Source: Oryzias latipes (lineage: Eukaryota > Chordata > Actinopteri > Beloniformes > Adrianichthyidae). From it: a stretch of DNA of 64,000 nucleotides. Below are positions 1-12,849 of this stretch, one piece after another. How positions within the stretch are numbered: the first letter of the stretch is position 1; each line of letters starts with the position of its first letter. The stretch lies in assembly GCF_002234675.1 (NCBI RefSeq), contig NC_019879.2, positions 26,348,773-26,412,772 of the forward strand. The letters are read 5' to 3'. Below the pieces are notes generated by a model that ran no database searches, had not been told where the DNA came from, and saw nothing but the letters and a program-made list of their open reading frames with translations. The position numbers and the translations under genes are program-made.

Positions 1-2221
1 GCTCCTTTCCCTTCGGTCCGACTCACAGGCTGTCCATGCACCGCTGAACCATCCTCTGCTACCAAATTTTGTTGCACTCTTGAAAGAGATGAGGAGGCCG
101 CTTGATAGAATTCAGTTGTTTATTAGTCCACCGACATGAAAAGGCAACTGCACTTCCTTTCTCGTTTTTAGCTCACCAGCCACGGACCCTGTTAACGTGC
201 TGGTCTTTCTCAGAAAACTCTCTCTCTTCTCAGAATTTTGCAAGCGCCACCTAGTGGCGTCTTAAAGATGCACAACATGCAAGGTGTTTTGCACAATTAA
301 CAAAACAAAACTGTTGTGGGGAGCTTAGCTTCCACATTATCTTGTCCAACTTATAAATAAAAAAATGTCTATTTCCCACATACACGCTGAGTTCTATATT
401 TGGAAGTAACACATTTTTTTTCACTCAAAACGACCCCAGATCTGCTTTGTTTGGATGTGGGGAGTCGTTGCATGAACACCCTCCTCAGATGGATGTCTTC
501 TGAAATCCTTCCAGGGCTGAGCGGACTGGCCTGGAAAAGTCAAGTGCGCCTTGGACGCAGCGCGAGGCCACATGCTCGCAATTATTCTGCGGTATGAGGC
601 TGCTCCCCACCTGGAAAACGGATGAAACTGCTAATCAAAGCCATGTCCGCGTGGATTCGCACCTGTTCCTTCGTGTCCACACTGCTTGTCTTAATCAGTG
701 ACATGTTGAGGGGGATGAAAGCTGGTCAGGAGAGCCAAACCCCCGCTGCGCCTCTCACGTCAGTCTTTATTTCTCCGTCTTTACTCAGACTTCCTCTGAC
801 ACCCTAAAAGGACGATCTGAGCCAACGTTTCTCCTCGGGATTCGAACCTAAGCAGCGGAGCCTCCATTCATGCAGACCCCCCCCCCCCAGGGATTTGAAC
901 TGCTCAACATCCACACAAAACAAAAGGAAAGATTAGCATGACATGACTGTGTTCAGTGACGCACATCATGTTTGTTTGGCTACAGGCAGATAAACATCTT
1001 CCATCTGAAAGCCTCTGGGATCGGCCTTGGCTGCTATGAAAGCGCGGCATAGCAGCCAAACGCAATCTGGGGCTTTGACCACAAACAGCTCTTTGATCCG
1101 CGCTGGGATCGAGCCATTACTGTGTCACGGCACATTGGAGTGATAGCTCAGAGCAGAAGTTAGCCTTGACTGCAGATTAGGACCCAGATTGCTTGGGGCC
1201 CATACCTTTAAAGGTAAGCTGCAGTCAGCTTTGCAATGCGCAGAATGTGCCTGTGAAGGGAGCGCAAAACTTTTTTTCGTGGGCAGGAAACGGCTGTTTT
1301 GCATGCAGATCTCCTCCATGCCAGGAGTTTGTGGATTTGGATTTGGGGTGATATTCATGAGTTAGGGTATCTTTGGGACAAGAGCGGATGCTTAATGTGA
1401 GTGACCCCGCATGCAAACCATCTGTGATGATGTGAACCCTGGAGACAAACAAACACTGGAGCTCTGAGGCAGCTTCATGGCTCTGTGCCAATCTGCTGTG
1501 AAGTTCAGGTCCAGATCTGGTCTGGAAAAAGCATCACGGTCATAAAGTGGAGCCTGAGCAAACACTCCTCTGGGGGGCACCAGCCCTGTCCCTGGACTTG
1601 CAGGAGCCTAGCTCATTCTGAGTTTGATAAAACCACATTTTTTTGAATGCAGGGGTGTGTGCGGGACAACAGGTGGTGTTTGGATAAAATGACTTCATTT
1701 CATGTGTATGCACTTTTTTAGTTCAAATACATTTCTCTGCATATTCCATTTCAGTGCTCAAAAATGAAAAAAATTCAAAGGAATTATACAATTATCCGAA
1801 TGATTTAGGCTAGGTAGCCATAAATGTATTTTATTAAACATTTTGAGTTTTTCAATGACTAAAAGCAAAACTTGATCCTTTAAATGAATCTTTTACAAAT
1901 TTATGACTGTTTTTTTGTGTCTTTGATAATATTGTTAAAGCATATTTAGTCTTTTTTTGTCCATTTGAGCCCAAACCAGCAGTGGGTCTAAACTATATTT
2001 TGAATCAACATATCCCTCTTTGAACTGTTTGTTCAAGGCAGTATTTCTTCTGCAGCTCTTCTTTTTGCAAAGACACTTCAAAGGACTTTTTATAGACAGA
2101 AAAAAGATTTGGTAACGAACACCAATAAAAATACTGACAAAAAAAATCAAAAAGCAATAAAAAACAAACTTGTAAAAAAGTGATCATAAGACACAGAAGT
2201 ACACAACTTTGTCACCTCTAA
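1..2221. other. Noncoding stretch, no gene recognised
   Basis: Only chance frames below 90 codons. A reversed B-box-like GGGATTCGAACC at about 838-849 may be an old SINE scrap. Confidence 0.5.
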
Positions 2222-2397
2222 TTTTTATTAAAAATGCTTAAATATCCACTCCAATGAAAATAGTGTTAACATGTTCTGAGTGCATTTTTCTCATAATGGA
2301 GGACAAAAAATATTAGGCTCAAAATTGCATTTAGTATTTCTTTATTCAAATCGTGAATCAGGAGGAGACAAAAAAAAATGCTGTTTGAAAAAGAGCT
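2222..2397 (+). repeat. Dispersed repeat X, copy 1 (interrupted by MITE copy 1)
   Basis: CCACTCCAATGAAAAT, TAATGGAGGACA, TTGTGAATCAGGAG-like and CAGTTTGAAAAAG blocks are shared with the other X copies. The match resumes after the MITE (GATGCTTCTAATACATGC). Confidence 0.7.
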
Positions 2398-2602
2398 TAT
2401 CCTATGTGCTATCCTAGCCACTTTAACGTTGGAAGTTGGGTCATCTAGACCCACTAGACAGAGCACAGAACCTTTTTTCTTCAATGATCTTCACTGGTTT
2501 CCATGGATTATATGAAATCTTTCCACATTTATCCACCTTTGTCATGGTAGGGAGAACACGTAAATGCAAGGGTGAGCTCATCTAAGATAGCACAAGGGTT
2601 AA
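2398..2602 (+). mobile_element. TTAA-flanked MITE, copy 1
   Basis: Left terminus decayed (TTATCCTATGTGCTATCC), right terminus intact. It is inserted in a dispersed ~0.6 kb repeat, whose matching sequence resumes at 2,603. Confidence 0.85.
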
Positions 2603-3450
2603 ATGATTATTCACAATAGATGCTTCTAATACATGCATTTGAAGTTTTTAGGTTTCTTGTCCTTTATGCTTACCGGTAGACTGGCTGTTTTAGATGTTGG
2701 ACTAGAACAGCATTACCAAGAGCTGAACTGTTGTTTTTTTTATTATTAAGGTAATTTAGACATGTTTTGGGTGACTATTACAGGAAAGCTGCATTGATGT
2801 TCTGGAAAAGAACTTACTTTACATTAACCTTGGGTGAGTGTGTTTATGCAAAAGTGATGCGCCATAAAATCCCACAATGTCATGAAACAGAAAACTCAAA
2901 ATGAAACTTTTGAGGTGAAGATGTGATGGTCTGTTTCCTGCCTTTACTCAAGTTGTTTGTCTTTCTCTCCTCATCATTATTTCTTTGTGAGTTTTTCCCC
3001 CCACCATCATCTGAAGCGCTGTATTGTAGGTACCAACTCCACATCAGTACTTCACACAACCCGCTTTCTGGGACCGCTCTGACCAATTAGGGTGGTGGGG
3101 TTGCCAAAGCCAATCCCAGCTATCCTTGGGTTCACCACACCGACAGTTTGTCAACAAGACTCCTCTCACTGACATGAAAGTAAATCTGAGGAAAGTTTAG
3201 GAAGAAGCTGATTTACTTCCAACCTGGGGCATTTCTGTGTGTGGCCCAAATTTACCAACAGGAGGAAAATCTCACTCTTGACTGAACATTATGCTAAAAA
3301 ACAACAACATGAACCTCAACTGGGTTTCAAAGTTTACTGCAGTTCATGAGTAGATTATTTTACATGGTCCAAATTATGGAGATGTTGGGACAGTTTATAA
3401 AACGCAAAAGCAAATTAATGTTCAAAATTTCTACCTCAAGCTTTTCTTTT

Positions 3451-3662
3451 TTAACCCTTGTGCTATCCTAGGCACTTTGACTTTGGGAGTTGGGTCATCT
3501 AGACCCCACAAGACAGTGCGCTGAACTTTTTTTTCCAATGATTTGTGATCGTCACTGGTTTCCATGGATAACATGAAATCTTTCCACCTTTATCCACCTT
3601 TGTCTTGGAAGGGAGAACACGTCAATGGTCATCTTGACCCCACAGGATAGCACAAGGGTTAA
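3451..3662 (+). mobile_element. TTAA-flanked MITE, copy 2
   Basis: Reference copy for the family. It has ~20 bp terminal inverted repeats, TTAACCCTTGTGCTATCCTA at the left and the reverse of this at the right (GATAGCACAAGGGTTAA). The outer TTAA fits a piggyBac-like target duplication followed by CCC termini. The ~200 bp interior is noncoding with a GGGTCATCTAGACCC palindrome near one end. Confidence 0.9.
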
Positions 3663-4045
3663 ATATTCAGAGTTTTAGTCCTTACAAATCCAACATTAAA
3701 TCAGCACTATGGCCTGCAGGTGCTGCCTGCCGCTTCCTGTTACCCCCCCCCCCCCCCCCATTGGCTGAGTAGCTTCTTCGAGCCTCTCCCTCTCTGCCCC
3801 TGCTATCCTGGGCAGAGCTGCTTCTGACAAATTTTTTTTTTTTTTTTAATGGCGACTTTTTTGTTGTTTTATCTCCATAGAAACCATGTCTTGTTTTGGT
3901 TATCTGAGGGCAAAAAATAGGTCTGTGTAATTTTTAGAAGAATCAGCAAAGAGTAAATGTTTACATGTCCTTGGCAACAGAGGTATTTTTTATTTTTTTT
4001 ACTAACCATGCCCAAATTCCAAATATGTTCAAGTTCTATGTCATA

Positions 4046-4580
4046 TTGGCTGTGTCCAAATTCAAGGACCGCGTTCTTCCTAGCCTGCATTTGTAGGCTG
4101 CTTACGTCACAGCGCTGCAACAAGTGCTGTCCAAATTCAACGACTCCTTCAAATGCGGCCAATGAATATGGCCATCTTTTCCCATTTTTAAGGTTTGTGG
4201 TTTGGTGTATCCTTCTATGCTGTCCATATTCTAAGATGTGGTCGAACCCGGAGATTTTCTGACAACAATGGGGGACTGTGAAGCGGAACCAGGAGTTGGA
4301 GATAATTACCCCTTTTTATAATTACACCTCAAATTAAAAGTTGGATCAAATAAGCCAGGAAAATTTTGAGCTCTGTGCCCGGTTCACCACTCCTCTCTGT
4401 TCGGGACTCACGGATGCTGGGCGGCAGGACATTTGCTGCTTGCTAGACTTGTCCAAATTTACAGTCTTTAACATCCGGCCTACCTGCTCCACGAAGGACC
4501 CGGCCAATGTCGACCGGGGAAGGCCGCCCCCATTGAAGGAGGCAGCCCTCGTATTTGGACATACCCATTGGTTTGTTCAG
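4046..4580. mobile_element. MITE with TGTCCAAATTC-type inverted ends
   Basis: The left end reads TTGGCTGTGTCCAAATTCAA. The right end, reversed, reads CCAATGGGTATGTCCAAAT. The phrase TGTCCAAATTCAA is repeated internally at about 4,128. A chance 106-codon frame overlaps it. Family assignment (PIF/Harbinger-like) is only a guess. Confidence 0.55.
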
Positions 4581-4819
4581 TTTGGGCCAAGGAGACATGT
4601 GTTAAGTTTTCTTAATAATCCGGTAAAAAATGTGAGTTATAAGGAAACTCCACCTTTGTGAGCTCGCTATGCTAACACCGTTAAAAATCTACAACTTCTA
4701 ATTGCAACAGTTTTACCCACATAGCTTCCCAATGCTACTCAAGGAGTCAGGGGACAATGCATCCAAATCCCTACAGGCAGTACACATTTGTAGAAAATAC
4801 CAAGGAAATTTTCAAAAAT

Positions 4820-5035
4820 TAAAGATGGCAGTCTTTTCCTGAGATCAAAGGCCAACAATACTTTGGTTGTGGTTATCGGCTTAACTTGGCGATCCGTGTG
4901 TGCAATTTTGTGAAGGTTACTTAAACTCAATTTTTCTTTTCCTATATTGTGGAAAAATGTGAAAACCGATGAATTTTGCATTTTTTCCATAACATGGCCC
5001 CTTAAGCCGTATGTCCTGTGGCCATCCCATGATTA
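4820..5035 (+). repeat. Dispersed repeat Z, copy 1
   Basis: It aligns with the reverse complement of 58,150-58,345: TCCTGAG.TCAAAGGYCAACAA, TTTGTGAAGGT, TTTTCTTTTCC...GTGGRAAAATGTGAAAA, and GTCCTGTGGCCA. Family unknown. Confidence 0.65.
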
Positions 5036-5904
5036 TTTCAAAACATACCGGTACATGTTTTGGTTTCATTAGTGGATTATGATTTTTTTTATTCTGATCC
5101 CAGAGGATATTTTGGCCCCACGTTTCTCTAAATTTGAGTGAATTTGTGGAGGTAGCATTATTGTTTAAAGGTGCAGTAAAAACTAAGAATTATGAAAAAA
5201 TAAATAAAAACATTATGGTCCAGGACTGCTGCTGGACACAATAATTACCCCCATTGAAAAGACGTCTTATTTATATTTTAAGAAAAAAGTTGGGATCTGA
5301 CAACCGTTCCAACAGAATTAAATTCTCTGCAAGGAGAAGATCAGACTGTAACCCTGTGGAGAGTTTTCCAAACAGTATCCACCTGGTATGATGATCCTGA
5401 CGGAAATTGCACACACTGTCATTCCAGCAGGTCAAACCGGCCACTCATTCATAAGTGCTCTTACCGTATAACGTCTGTCTCAGCTATTGGACCAAACAAC
5501 TGAACAACTTTCAACTCCTGTCATTTTTAAAGCATTGTTGATTCTTCATGCTATCCTCATGATGTTTCAATGCTCTCACCCATGAGGCGTTTTCGATTAA
5601 AAAAAATCTAAAAATCTAATTCCAACCACAAACAAGAGTGAAATCATACATTACAGCTCACACCAAAAAGCTTCAGCGCCTGAAACAAATTAAATGTCTG
5701 GTTTTGATGAAAGCCTTTGCTGGTTGACAGCTGGGGCTGGACGTGGTGTGTGTGTGTGTGTGCATGTGCATGCGTGTGTGTCCAGCACTCTTCTAATGAG
5801 GCCTAACCAGTTTTAAATAAGTCACAAGAAAACTGCAAAACAAAATCACCATTTGTGCAGATGCTGTGTTTACTAATGGTGTGCGGTGTTAGTTCACATG
5901 TGGA

Positions 5905-6160
5905 ACCTCAAGCTACATTTACAGCAGCCGCGTCAACTTGCGTCTAGGTGGCCACTTTCATTGAAAGGTTTATATAAACGCGTGTCAACCCGGGCTTCTG
6001 CGTTCACGAGTCCGGGCACGAGCTCTACGTACAAAACAGGCGTCCTTTGATCACGTGCTGCAACTTTAACCAGTTGAACTTTTTGACTGTTAAATAGTGA
6101 CAATGCTGAACTGCGACCAATGAGGGACTAAGAATTGGTAGTGACGTGTAAGAAGCGTGC
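5905..6160 (+). repeat. Dispersed repeat Y ('transcript-like' fish repeat), copy 1
   Basis: GGTGGCCACTTTCATTGAAAG...TATATAAACGCGTGT and a TTGAACTTT block recur at 54.9 and 55.2 kb. It lacks coding capacity. Confidence 0.5.
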
Positions 6161-6514
6161 TTTTCAAAAGACGGAACTGCCAACCGTTGTAAAGCAAGAT
6201 TCAGGAGATTTGAAACGGTTTGACATTTTGCACCAAATTTCTTCCAACTGTAGGCACATGTGGCAGAATCGCGTAGTGACAGTCCAGTGGGAGCACCATG
6301 GGCTAAACGTGTGTTTAAGAATGCGTGTCCAATGCGCGGTGTAAGCGTAGCATCACATGTATGAGTGTTCACTATGACCTGTCTACCGCAGCCTGCCTGT
6401 AGAAAAAAATGTGTACTAACATTTTCTCTGAACAGATTCACCCACCTGTCTACAACCTTGGTATATCATGCGGGCCACCTGTGTGCCCTGTACAAGTTTA
6501 ACCATTTATCGCCT

Positions 6515-6556
6515 GTAGATATCCCATATCTACCCGTAGATATCCCATATCTACCC
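6515..6556 (+). repeat. 21 bp palindromic unit in tandem
   Basis: GTAGATATCCCATATCTACCC occurs twice head to tail; GTAGATAT and ATATCTAC within each unit are perfect inverted repeats. Confidence 0.85.
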
Positions 6557-8186
6557 GTAAGGGCATTTGTGACTTCAAGAACAAACTAGAATGTTAGCTG
6601 TATTATTTGTCAGCGGTATCGCAGGGATCCCTCTCTAAACCTAAGTAAATGCATTTTGTTTTATTAATTATGTTGTCTTTATGTAATGTTAGCTAATTGC
6701 ACATGGTCTGGGGTATCGGAAAAGTAGTTTTAGTTTTGAGACCACTAAAAGGTATGGAACTGAAAAGAAATCCGTATCCTCTTTACCAGAGGGCAATCTA
6801 ATATGAAGTGCAGAAGTGAAAGATCTGCATTGTACATTTAGCGTCTCTTGTTTGACTCATGCAGCACTGGATGCTGAATTCTTTCACAGTACAGTTTCAT
6901 CCGCCGTGGCGTAAACAGGTCTGGGTTGCAGCAGCCTGACGCCACCGTCTGTCTTTGACATTTCCCTCTGACGATCTCAGTCCCCCCCTCCACCACCTTG
7001 GAATTCGTCCTGCATGGCTCAGGCCCCTCCACTCTGGGCCAAGCCCCATCTCCTGAGACAAATCTTTAGGAGGAAATTATTTTTCATTGCCCCCAAAACA
7101 CAGAGATTCCTGCCAGTTTGGCTCAGTGGCCCTTGTGCAAGTCCCCAGATTGTAGGATTTTCTCTTGACCATTAGAGCTTTTTTCAAAGGCAGTCCAGGA
7201 TCTGTGGCGGAGGACGGCTGTCCGCTGTGGCTCCTGCCCAACAAACAAAACAAAGTTTATAAATTATAACAAATATTGTAGCTCTGGCTTTGTTGCTGCA
7301 CCAACATGCTCCAAAACTCATGTCAAGCTTGATTTTGGTTTGTTTCACAGACAGAGTGGTTTTAGCGACAAACAAGGGGTTCATTTTGTGTAATTAAACT
7401 TTTTGTTTTCCATTCACAGTTCACCAAAAATATTCAACTTCTGAAGTAAAATAAATTCTGGAGGGATTTAAAAAAACAAATTCATCGTTGATGGGGCTGT
7501 GTTTTTGCTTTAAGGTCTGTTTGATGTGAGAGGAATAATTGTGAGGTTTGTTGTCTCTCGTGACATTTTCTTCTGGGACGCTGTGAGCCATCAGCAAGGC
7601 TAGGAAGCTTCAGTGTTTTAGGTGAAACAGCAGGAAATCCACAAAGACCCCTGTTTGTTTGTGGTGGGCAGATCTCAAAGGGTTCTACCCTTTTCCACAA
7701 GACAGGGGGCAGAATTTCAAACGCAAATGAAACAAACACACAAACAACAAGCGACTAATGACAAGGAGACAAGGGGATGACTGGAGATTCTGTCAGCCTT
7801 TTAAAAGTCAAAGACACAGTAAGAAGCTAAGATACAACATTTAAGTTCCAAAATAAATGAATAAAAGAATTTATACATGAATCCCTTTAGACATCCAACA
7901 TGTTTCAATGAAAGTCAGTATCATAGTTATTCCTATTTACAAATAAGTAGTAACGTATGTCAGTCTTTTGCCTTACCATGGATTTACACTGGTCTCCATT
8001 GCGTGAGGAGTTGCATCTATGGTCTGTAATGAGGAGGTGCAGACACTAGTTAATAAATGAAAGTGAGAAGGCTAATCGGGCTAGTTGGTTTTCTTCTTCA
8101 TATTTCCTAGTAAGTTTTTTATACTGCCCTCAAGCGGGAAACCACTGGCACGGCAGGATTTCTTTGTCTTTGGCTTGCTCAAGGCA

Positions 8187-8500
8187 GGTTGCATGGTGGA
8201 GTAGTGGTTAACCCTCTCAACTCACAGCGAATCCCAACTGGGACCTTTCTCTGAGGAGTTTGCATGTTCTCCTCGAGCATGCATGGGCTTTCTCCAGACA
8301 CTCCAGTTTTCTCCTAAAGTCCAGACATGTGCATTGTAGGTCAGTTGGTCACTTTAGATTGTTTCTGGTGTTAATGTGAGTGTTTGTGTTGTTCTGTGGG
8401 CCTGCTTTGGAATGGGGACCTGTCCAGGCTGTACCCCGCCTCTAGGATAGGCTCCAGGGAATCCATGACCCACACAAGGATTGAGCTGGTTCAGAGAATG
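8187..8500 (+). mobile_element. tRNA-type SINE S1, copy 1, with (GGAT)n tail
   Basis: A-box/B-box-like head (TGGTGGAGTAGTGGTTAACC; AATCCCAACTGGGA), then TTTGCATGTTCTCCTCG, CTTTAGATTG, CCCCGCCTCTAGGATAGGCTCC and a tail running into the GGAT microsatellite. The pattern is a widespread teleost retroposon; it carries no frame. Confidence 0.7.
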
Positions 8501-8607
8501 GATGGATGGATGGATGGATGGATGGATGGATGGATGGATGGATGGATGGATGGATGGATGGATGGATGGATGGATGGATGGATGGATGGATGGATGGACG
8601 GATGGAT
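8498..8607 (+). repeat. (GGAT)n microsatellite, about 27 units
   Basis: Nearly perfect, one GGAC interruption at the 3' end. It produces spurious DGWM/IHPS frames on both strands. Confidence 0.95.
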
Positions 8608-9867
8608 GGGCTGCATAAGAAAGTTGTTGTGCGTGAAAACTGTTTCCCACCTATTCCAGATGAGTCTACAGGACAACCCCAGTGTGAACGTCCTTCATCT
8701 TCAAAGGGTTCTAAGGGTTTTTGCTAAATGATTTAAACACCAGTCAGTGATGTAGCACCGTCTTCTTTGATGCGTCCAATTCAAAGGTCCATATGTTAGA
8801 TAACTCTGTAATATATGAATATGCTCAAGCATAAAGAAAAAAAAATTCCAGCTGGCAAAGATTATACAAAGGCTCTTTGGCAGATTGGCCTCTGTTGGCA
8901 TTTTTTCCAGGTTATCTTCTCGTGTCAAATGAAAGTCCATCTGCGTGTTTGATGAGTGGCTGATGATAGGTATTTTTACAGGGCATCCCTTCTTATTCTT
9001 TAAAGTCTATGCCTTTATATGTAAATCCCTTTTTACATTAAACAAAAGCTGATGAAAGATGAGAGAGATTTTGCAGAGAAGCAGCTGCGGTCTGTCTTTG
9101 AAGCATCGTAGCTATCCCGAACGTCACCCAAAAAGTTGAATATTCAAGGAGAAAACAAGAAAACAAAGTGGTCATGACTTTTACAGAAGCCAACGCTGTG
9201 CTGCATTTGTGTGTAGATTTTTCCCAGGCGCTCATTTCCAGGCTCCAGACTTCAAAGCTCACTTGAAAAGGTAGTGATATCAACCATTTACACAGGAGGT
9301 AAGTGGAGCAATGTGGCTCATATTATTTGATAAGCATCCCATATTCCCCAAGGGATTTTAATGACCTGTAGCCAGTGTTTTCATGGTGCTGGCATTAACG
9401 CCCCCATCACAAAAGGCACGGAAAGATCCCACTGAGAAGGTCAGAAAGGTCTTTCTTACTCAATGACACCAAAGTAAGTAAAATGCACAACAAAAGAGAG
9501 ATCAGCCTGCTTTTTTTTCCTCACAGATGGCTGGTTTTCATTATGTATCTTCTTTTTCCATCTGTCCGTTTATTTTTTCACTGTCTGGAGATTTGGGGGT
9601 GAACATGTGTTCCTCCCCAGCCGCGCTCACGTGTTTACCGACGACCGTCAGGACAGACAGACTGTGTATTGTTGTTGGCCGTGTGGCGTGCCGCTGTCAT
9701 GCACGCCCTTGGCTAAAGGTCTTCTTCCGGCTCCTTTGTTGCTTTCTCCTGACTAGTGCGGCCTGTCAGGTCTTTGACGGCTATGGTAAACCACACTCTG
9801 ACCAAAATATTGGACCTGCTGTAGAGGACATTTCACAACGTCTCCGTGGAGATTCATTTGAGCCTTG

Positions 9868-10290
9868 ATGATGGGCGATGGCACACCTGATTTGATTACT
9901 TTTTGCATCAAATATTTGATATCAGTTACCAACACCGATTACTGGTAACCTATTTTTGGTGATTTTTAAAAAAAAAGTTAAAGTCCCATAAGCTGTCACC
10001 CACTTAGGTGTGTGAAGTTTGTTCTCCGCATTTGACCCATCCCCACAACTCGCACACCTCTGATCACGTGACTGATGGAGAAGTTCAATATGCAGTGGAC
10101 TGGGGGGGTTTCAGCACAAACCAATAGAGTAAAGGTAATCTAGAGAAGACTATCTGGAGAAATGCATGCACTTTTATTTTCTCCTTTATTAATTAGTAAT
10201 AGATACTTTAATAGAGTAATCGATACCAAAATTGGTGATGTACAGGTATCCATACTTTTATAGCTTTGTATGGATACCCCCATCCCTACT
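9868..10290. mobile_element. Possible hAT-like MITE with nested fragment
   Basis: The left end TGATGGGCGATGG and the reversed right end TAGGGATGGGGGTAT resemble GGGATGGG-type hAT termini. The interior carries AATCGATACCAAAATTGG. A segment at 9,975-10,110 (GTTCTCCGCATTTGACCCATCCCC is its key, in part: CATTTGACCCATCCCC) resembles another fish repeat. Confidence 0.4.
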
Positions 10291-11454
10291 GTTAAGTAAG
10301 CAAAATAAAAGGGAAACTTTTGCGTAAATGTCTTTAATTAATTTTTTACAGATTTTAATCTGGTAATTGTTATGATTTTATGTAACATTGTCCCTAACTG
10401 TTGTGGATTTTTCTAGATATTTCTGGATAAAGAGCGCAGCCTGGTTCCAGTCAGATGTCTTGTCCCCCCGTCGGCGTACAGCTGCATTGTTTGCCTTCAT
10501 CAGCCGAGGCCACAAAAGCCAAGTCTCACCCTTCGGGGCTGGAGTTCAGCCTCATTTGCAGACTTCAGAGTTTGTTTGAGCTGATGACTTATGGACTTAC
10601 TGTGCTGGTATGTTCCTTTGTGGTGATTGCAAAGATCTATGCAGTGACTGGGAAGCTTCTCAAAACTGTCACGCCGCCTCCTTTGTTTCAGAAACTTTCA
10701 GGACCTTTCAGGCTCTTTGCACAGCAAACAAACCCTGTTTTACTTCCCAGCTCTAAACAGGGACACCCCCCTCAACTGGCATTTGGATTGAGTCCAACAA
10801 AAAAGCCCGATCCAGACGTGAGGCTTTTACTGGTGGATCTGGAAAGCGTTTTTCTCACTCTTGTCAGTGCCGTGTATATTTTTTTGGGAGTAAAACTTCA
10901 GAGAATTCACATTCTCTTCTCTTTTTGCTCGGGAAATGGGAGGACACCGGCATGTTTTCTTTTTTTTTGTGTGCAAATTCCTTATTTCCTTTTAGGTATA
11001 TTGAAAGATACAATGCAGTGAGATACTCAGATTGAGTTGCTGCACTGGTTTGAATTCCTGTTTGTCCCTACATATACATGTTATTAAAAAAAAAATTGTC
11101 AGCATTTCCAAACTGTAGCATTTTGAAATTGATAAACACAACCACAGAAGTTATATAATTATATGAGCAAAACAGATATTTAAAGTGCTAAATGTGCTTT
11201 TGAAATGCTCTCCTGCACATTTGCTTCTTTGAAGACCAACTCCAATGAAAATGTATTCATCCCCAAAGGCTTAATTCTCAATAGCACTTGTCTCAAACTG
11301 TAAGTGAATGGTGCTGAAAGCTTGTGATTTTAACTTATTTTTATGTATCTGTTCATTTCAATAATTTCATTGTAATCATTTTAGTAGTTTTATTCATGTA
11401 ATTTAATTTTAATGTGTTCTTCCGAGATTAAAAGAGCCATTTCTGTTCCTTGAA

Positions 11455-11917
11455 AAGACAAAAAATGGATCTGAAAAATTGTGTTTTGGGTGCTTTTAAC
11501 ATGTTCTTGTGGCATTTTTGTGATGATGGAGGACATAAATAAAGAAAGGTCAGCTCAAATTTGCATTTCTGAGTATTTATTTCTACAAATCATTGTGAAT
11601 CAGGAGTAGATGAAAAAATGCAGAAGGACATGCGCTGGGAGGGCCACAAGCTCCCTGCTCCAATATGATGCTTCTAATCCATGCACGTCTTTGTTTTCCT
11701 TGTTTGAGCTGGCATCTGGGTCAAAAGAGTATCCTGGATAGCTCTACTGTTGCTCTTCATTTTTGTTGCACCGTTGTTGCAATGTTAGGTTGGGGATGTG
11801 AGGAGCTGTAAGCTAGCGGGAGTGCGTGTCACCGCCATATCTATTAAACTGTGTTAGATCTTTTTTGTTGTTTTTCGTGCAATATTTCATTGGAACTGTA
11901 TCCAGTTTGATACTTTC
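11455..11917 (+). repeat. Dispersed repeat X, copy 2 (left part)
   Basis: Shares TGATGATGGAGGACA, TTGTGAATCAGGAG, GAGCTGGCATCTGG and GGGGATGTGAGGAGCTG with the other copies. It continues beyond MITE copy 3. Confidence 0.7.
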
Positions 11918-12130
11918 TTAGTCCTTGTGCTATCCTAGGCCCTTTAACATTGGGAGTTGGGTCATCTAGACCCACTAGACAGTGCTCTTAACCTTTTTTC
12001 TTCAATGATTTGTGATCTTCACTGGTGTCCATGGATTACATGAAATCTTTCCACCTTTATCCACCTTTGTCATGGTAGGGAGAACACGTCAAAGTAAGGG
12101 TGGGGTCATCTAAGATAGCACAAGGGTTAA
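11918..12130 (+). mobile_element. TTAA-flanked MITE, copy 3
   Basis: Left end TTAGTCCTTGTGCTATCC, right end GATAGCACAAGGGTTAA. It sits within another copy of the same dispersed ~0.6 kb repeat, at a different position from copy 1. Confidence 0.88.
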
Positions 12131-12300
12131 AGCTCTGTCATTGGCTGGCCCAGGACCAGAGTCATATATTTCAGAATTCTTGAATCCTTGTAAACCGAGA
12201 GCTCTCAGCAATTGGGAGAGCTACAGGGACAGGGAGGCGGGTCTCTGCGGCAACAGTCCCGCCCAAAACTCAGGATTAATTAATTTAATCTTTAAAAACA
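12131..12300 (+). repeat. Dispersed repeat X, copy 2 (right part)
   Basis: GAGCTCTCAGCAATTGG, GAGGCGGGTCTCTG and AGTCCCGCCCAAAACTCAG correspond to the distal segment of X seen at 60,010-60,090. Confidence 0.65.
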
Positions 12301-12849
12301 ATCGTGTTTCTCCTAAATATGTTTTCTCCCAGGTTTTTAAGGAAAAAATAATCATCCAAGTTTAAAGTTTCTGATTGGAAATCGCGAAGATCAGTCAGCA
12401 GAAAACAGGAATGATGACCTACATGAGATTTGACATTCAGGACTGCCAGAGCCTCCGTCTCATCTCCTCTTTTCTCTGAGCTTCTTCATGCCCATCTCGT
12501 CTTCCTTTGTTTTATGCTAAAACTGTCATGGCCAGAAGGAATGGATTTGCAGAGCTGCTTTGATCCTGTTGTTATGATTCTTTTATTTGCCTCAGCCACA
12601 TCCTTCTCTCTCCACTCCTCAAGATGCTTTGAATTAGGTTTGAAGAAGAGGAGAGGAAAGGATGTGGGGAGACGGCTCCTTGATCCTGCAGGTCTTCAAT
12701 CCAGAGTTGGATGGAAAGTTGTGACATTTGAAGAATTGTTTGAATACTTTTGAAAGGGCACAGATGAGGTTCTTGCTTTTCTAGAGCATTTTTTAAAATA
12801 AACTTTTACACTAAATCCTTTATGTAGTTTAAAGGTTAAGAAACTGGGA

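Noticed and set aside
838..849. Reversed B-box GGGATTCGAACC as a tRNA gene
   Set aside because: No T-stem pairing, acceptor stem or anticodon arm around it.
8384..8731. Repetitive DGWM or IHPS proteins
   Set aside because: Translation of the (GGAT)n microsatellite.
10455..11021. 188-codon plus-strand frame with two hydrophobic stretches
   Set aside because: No recognisable family, no splice or promoter support; a frame of this length is expected by chance about once in a window this size.
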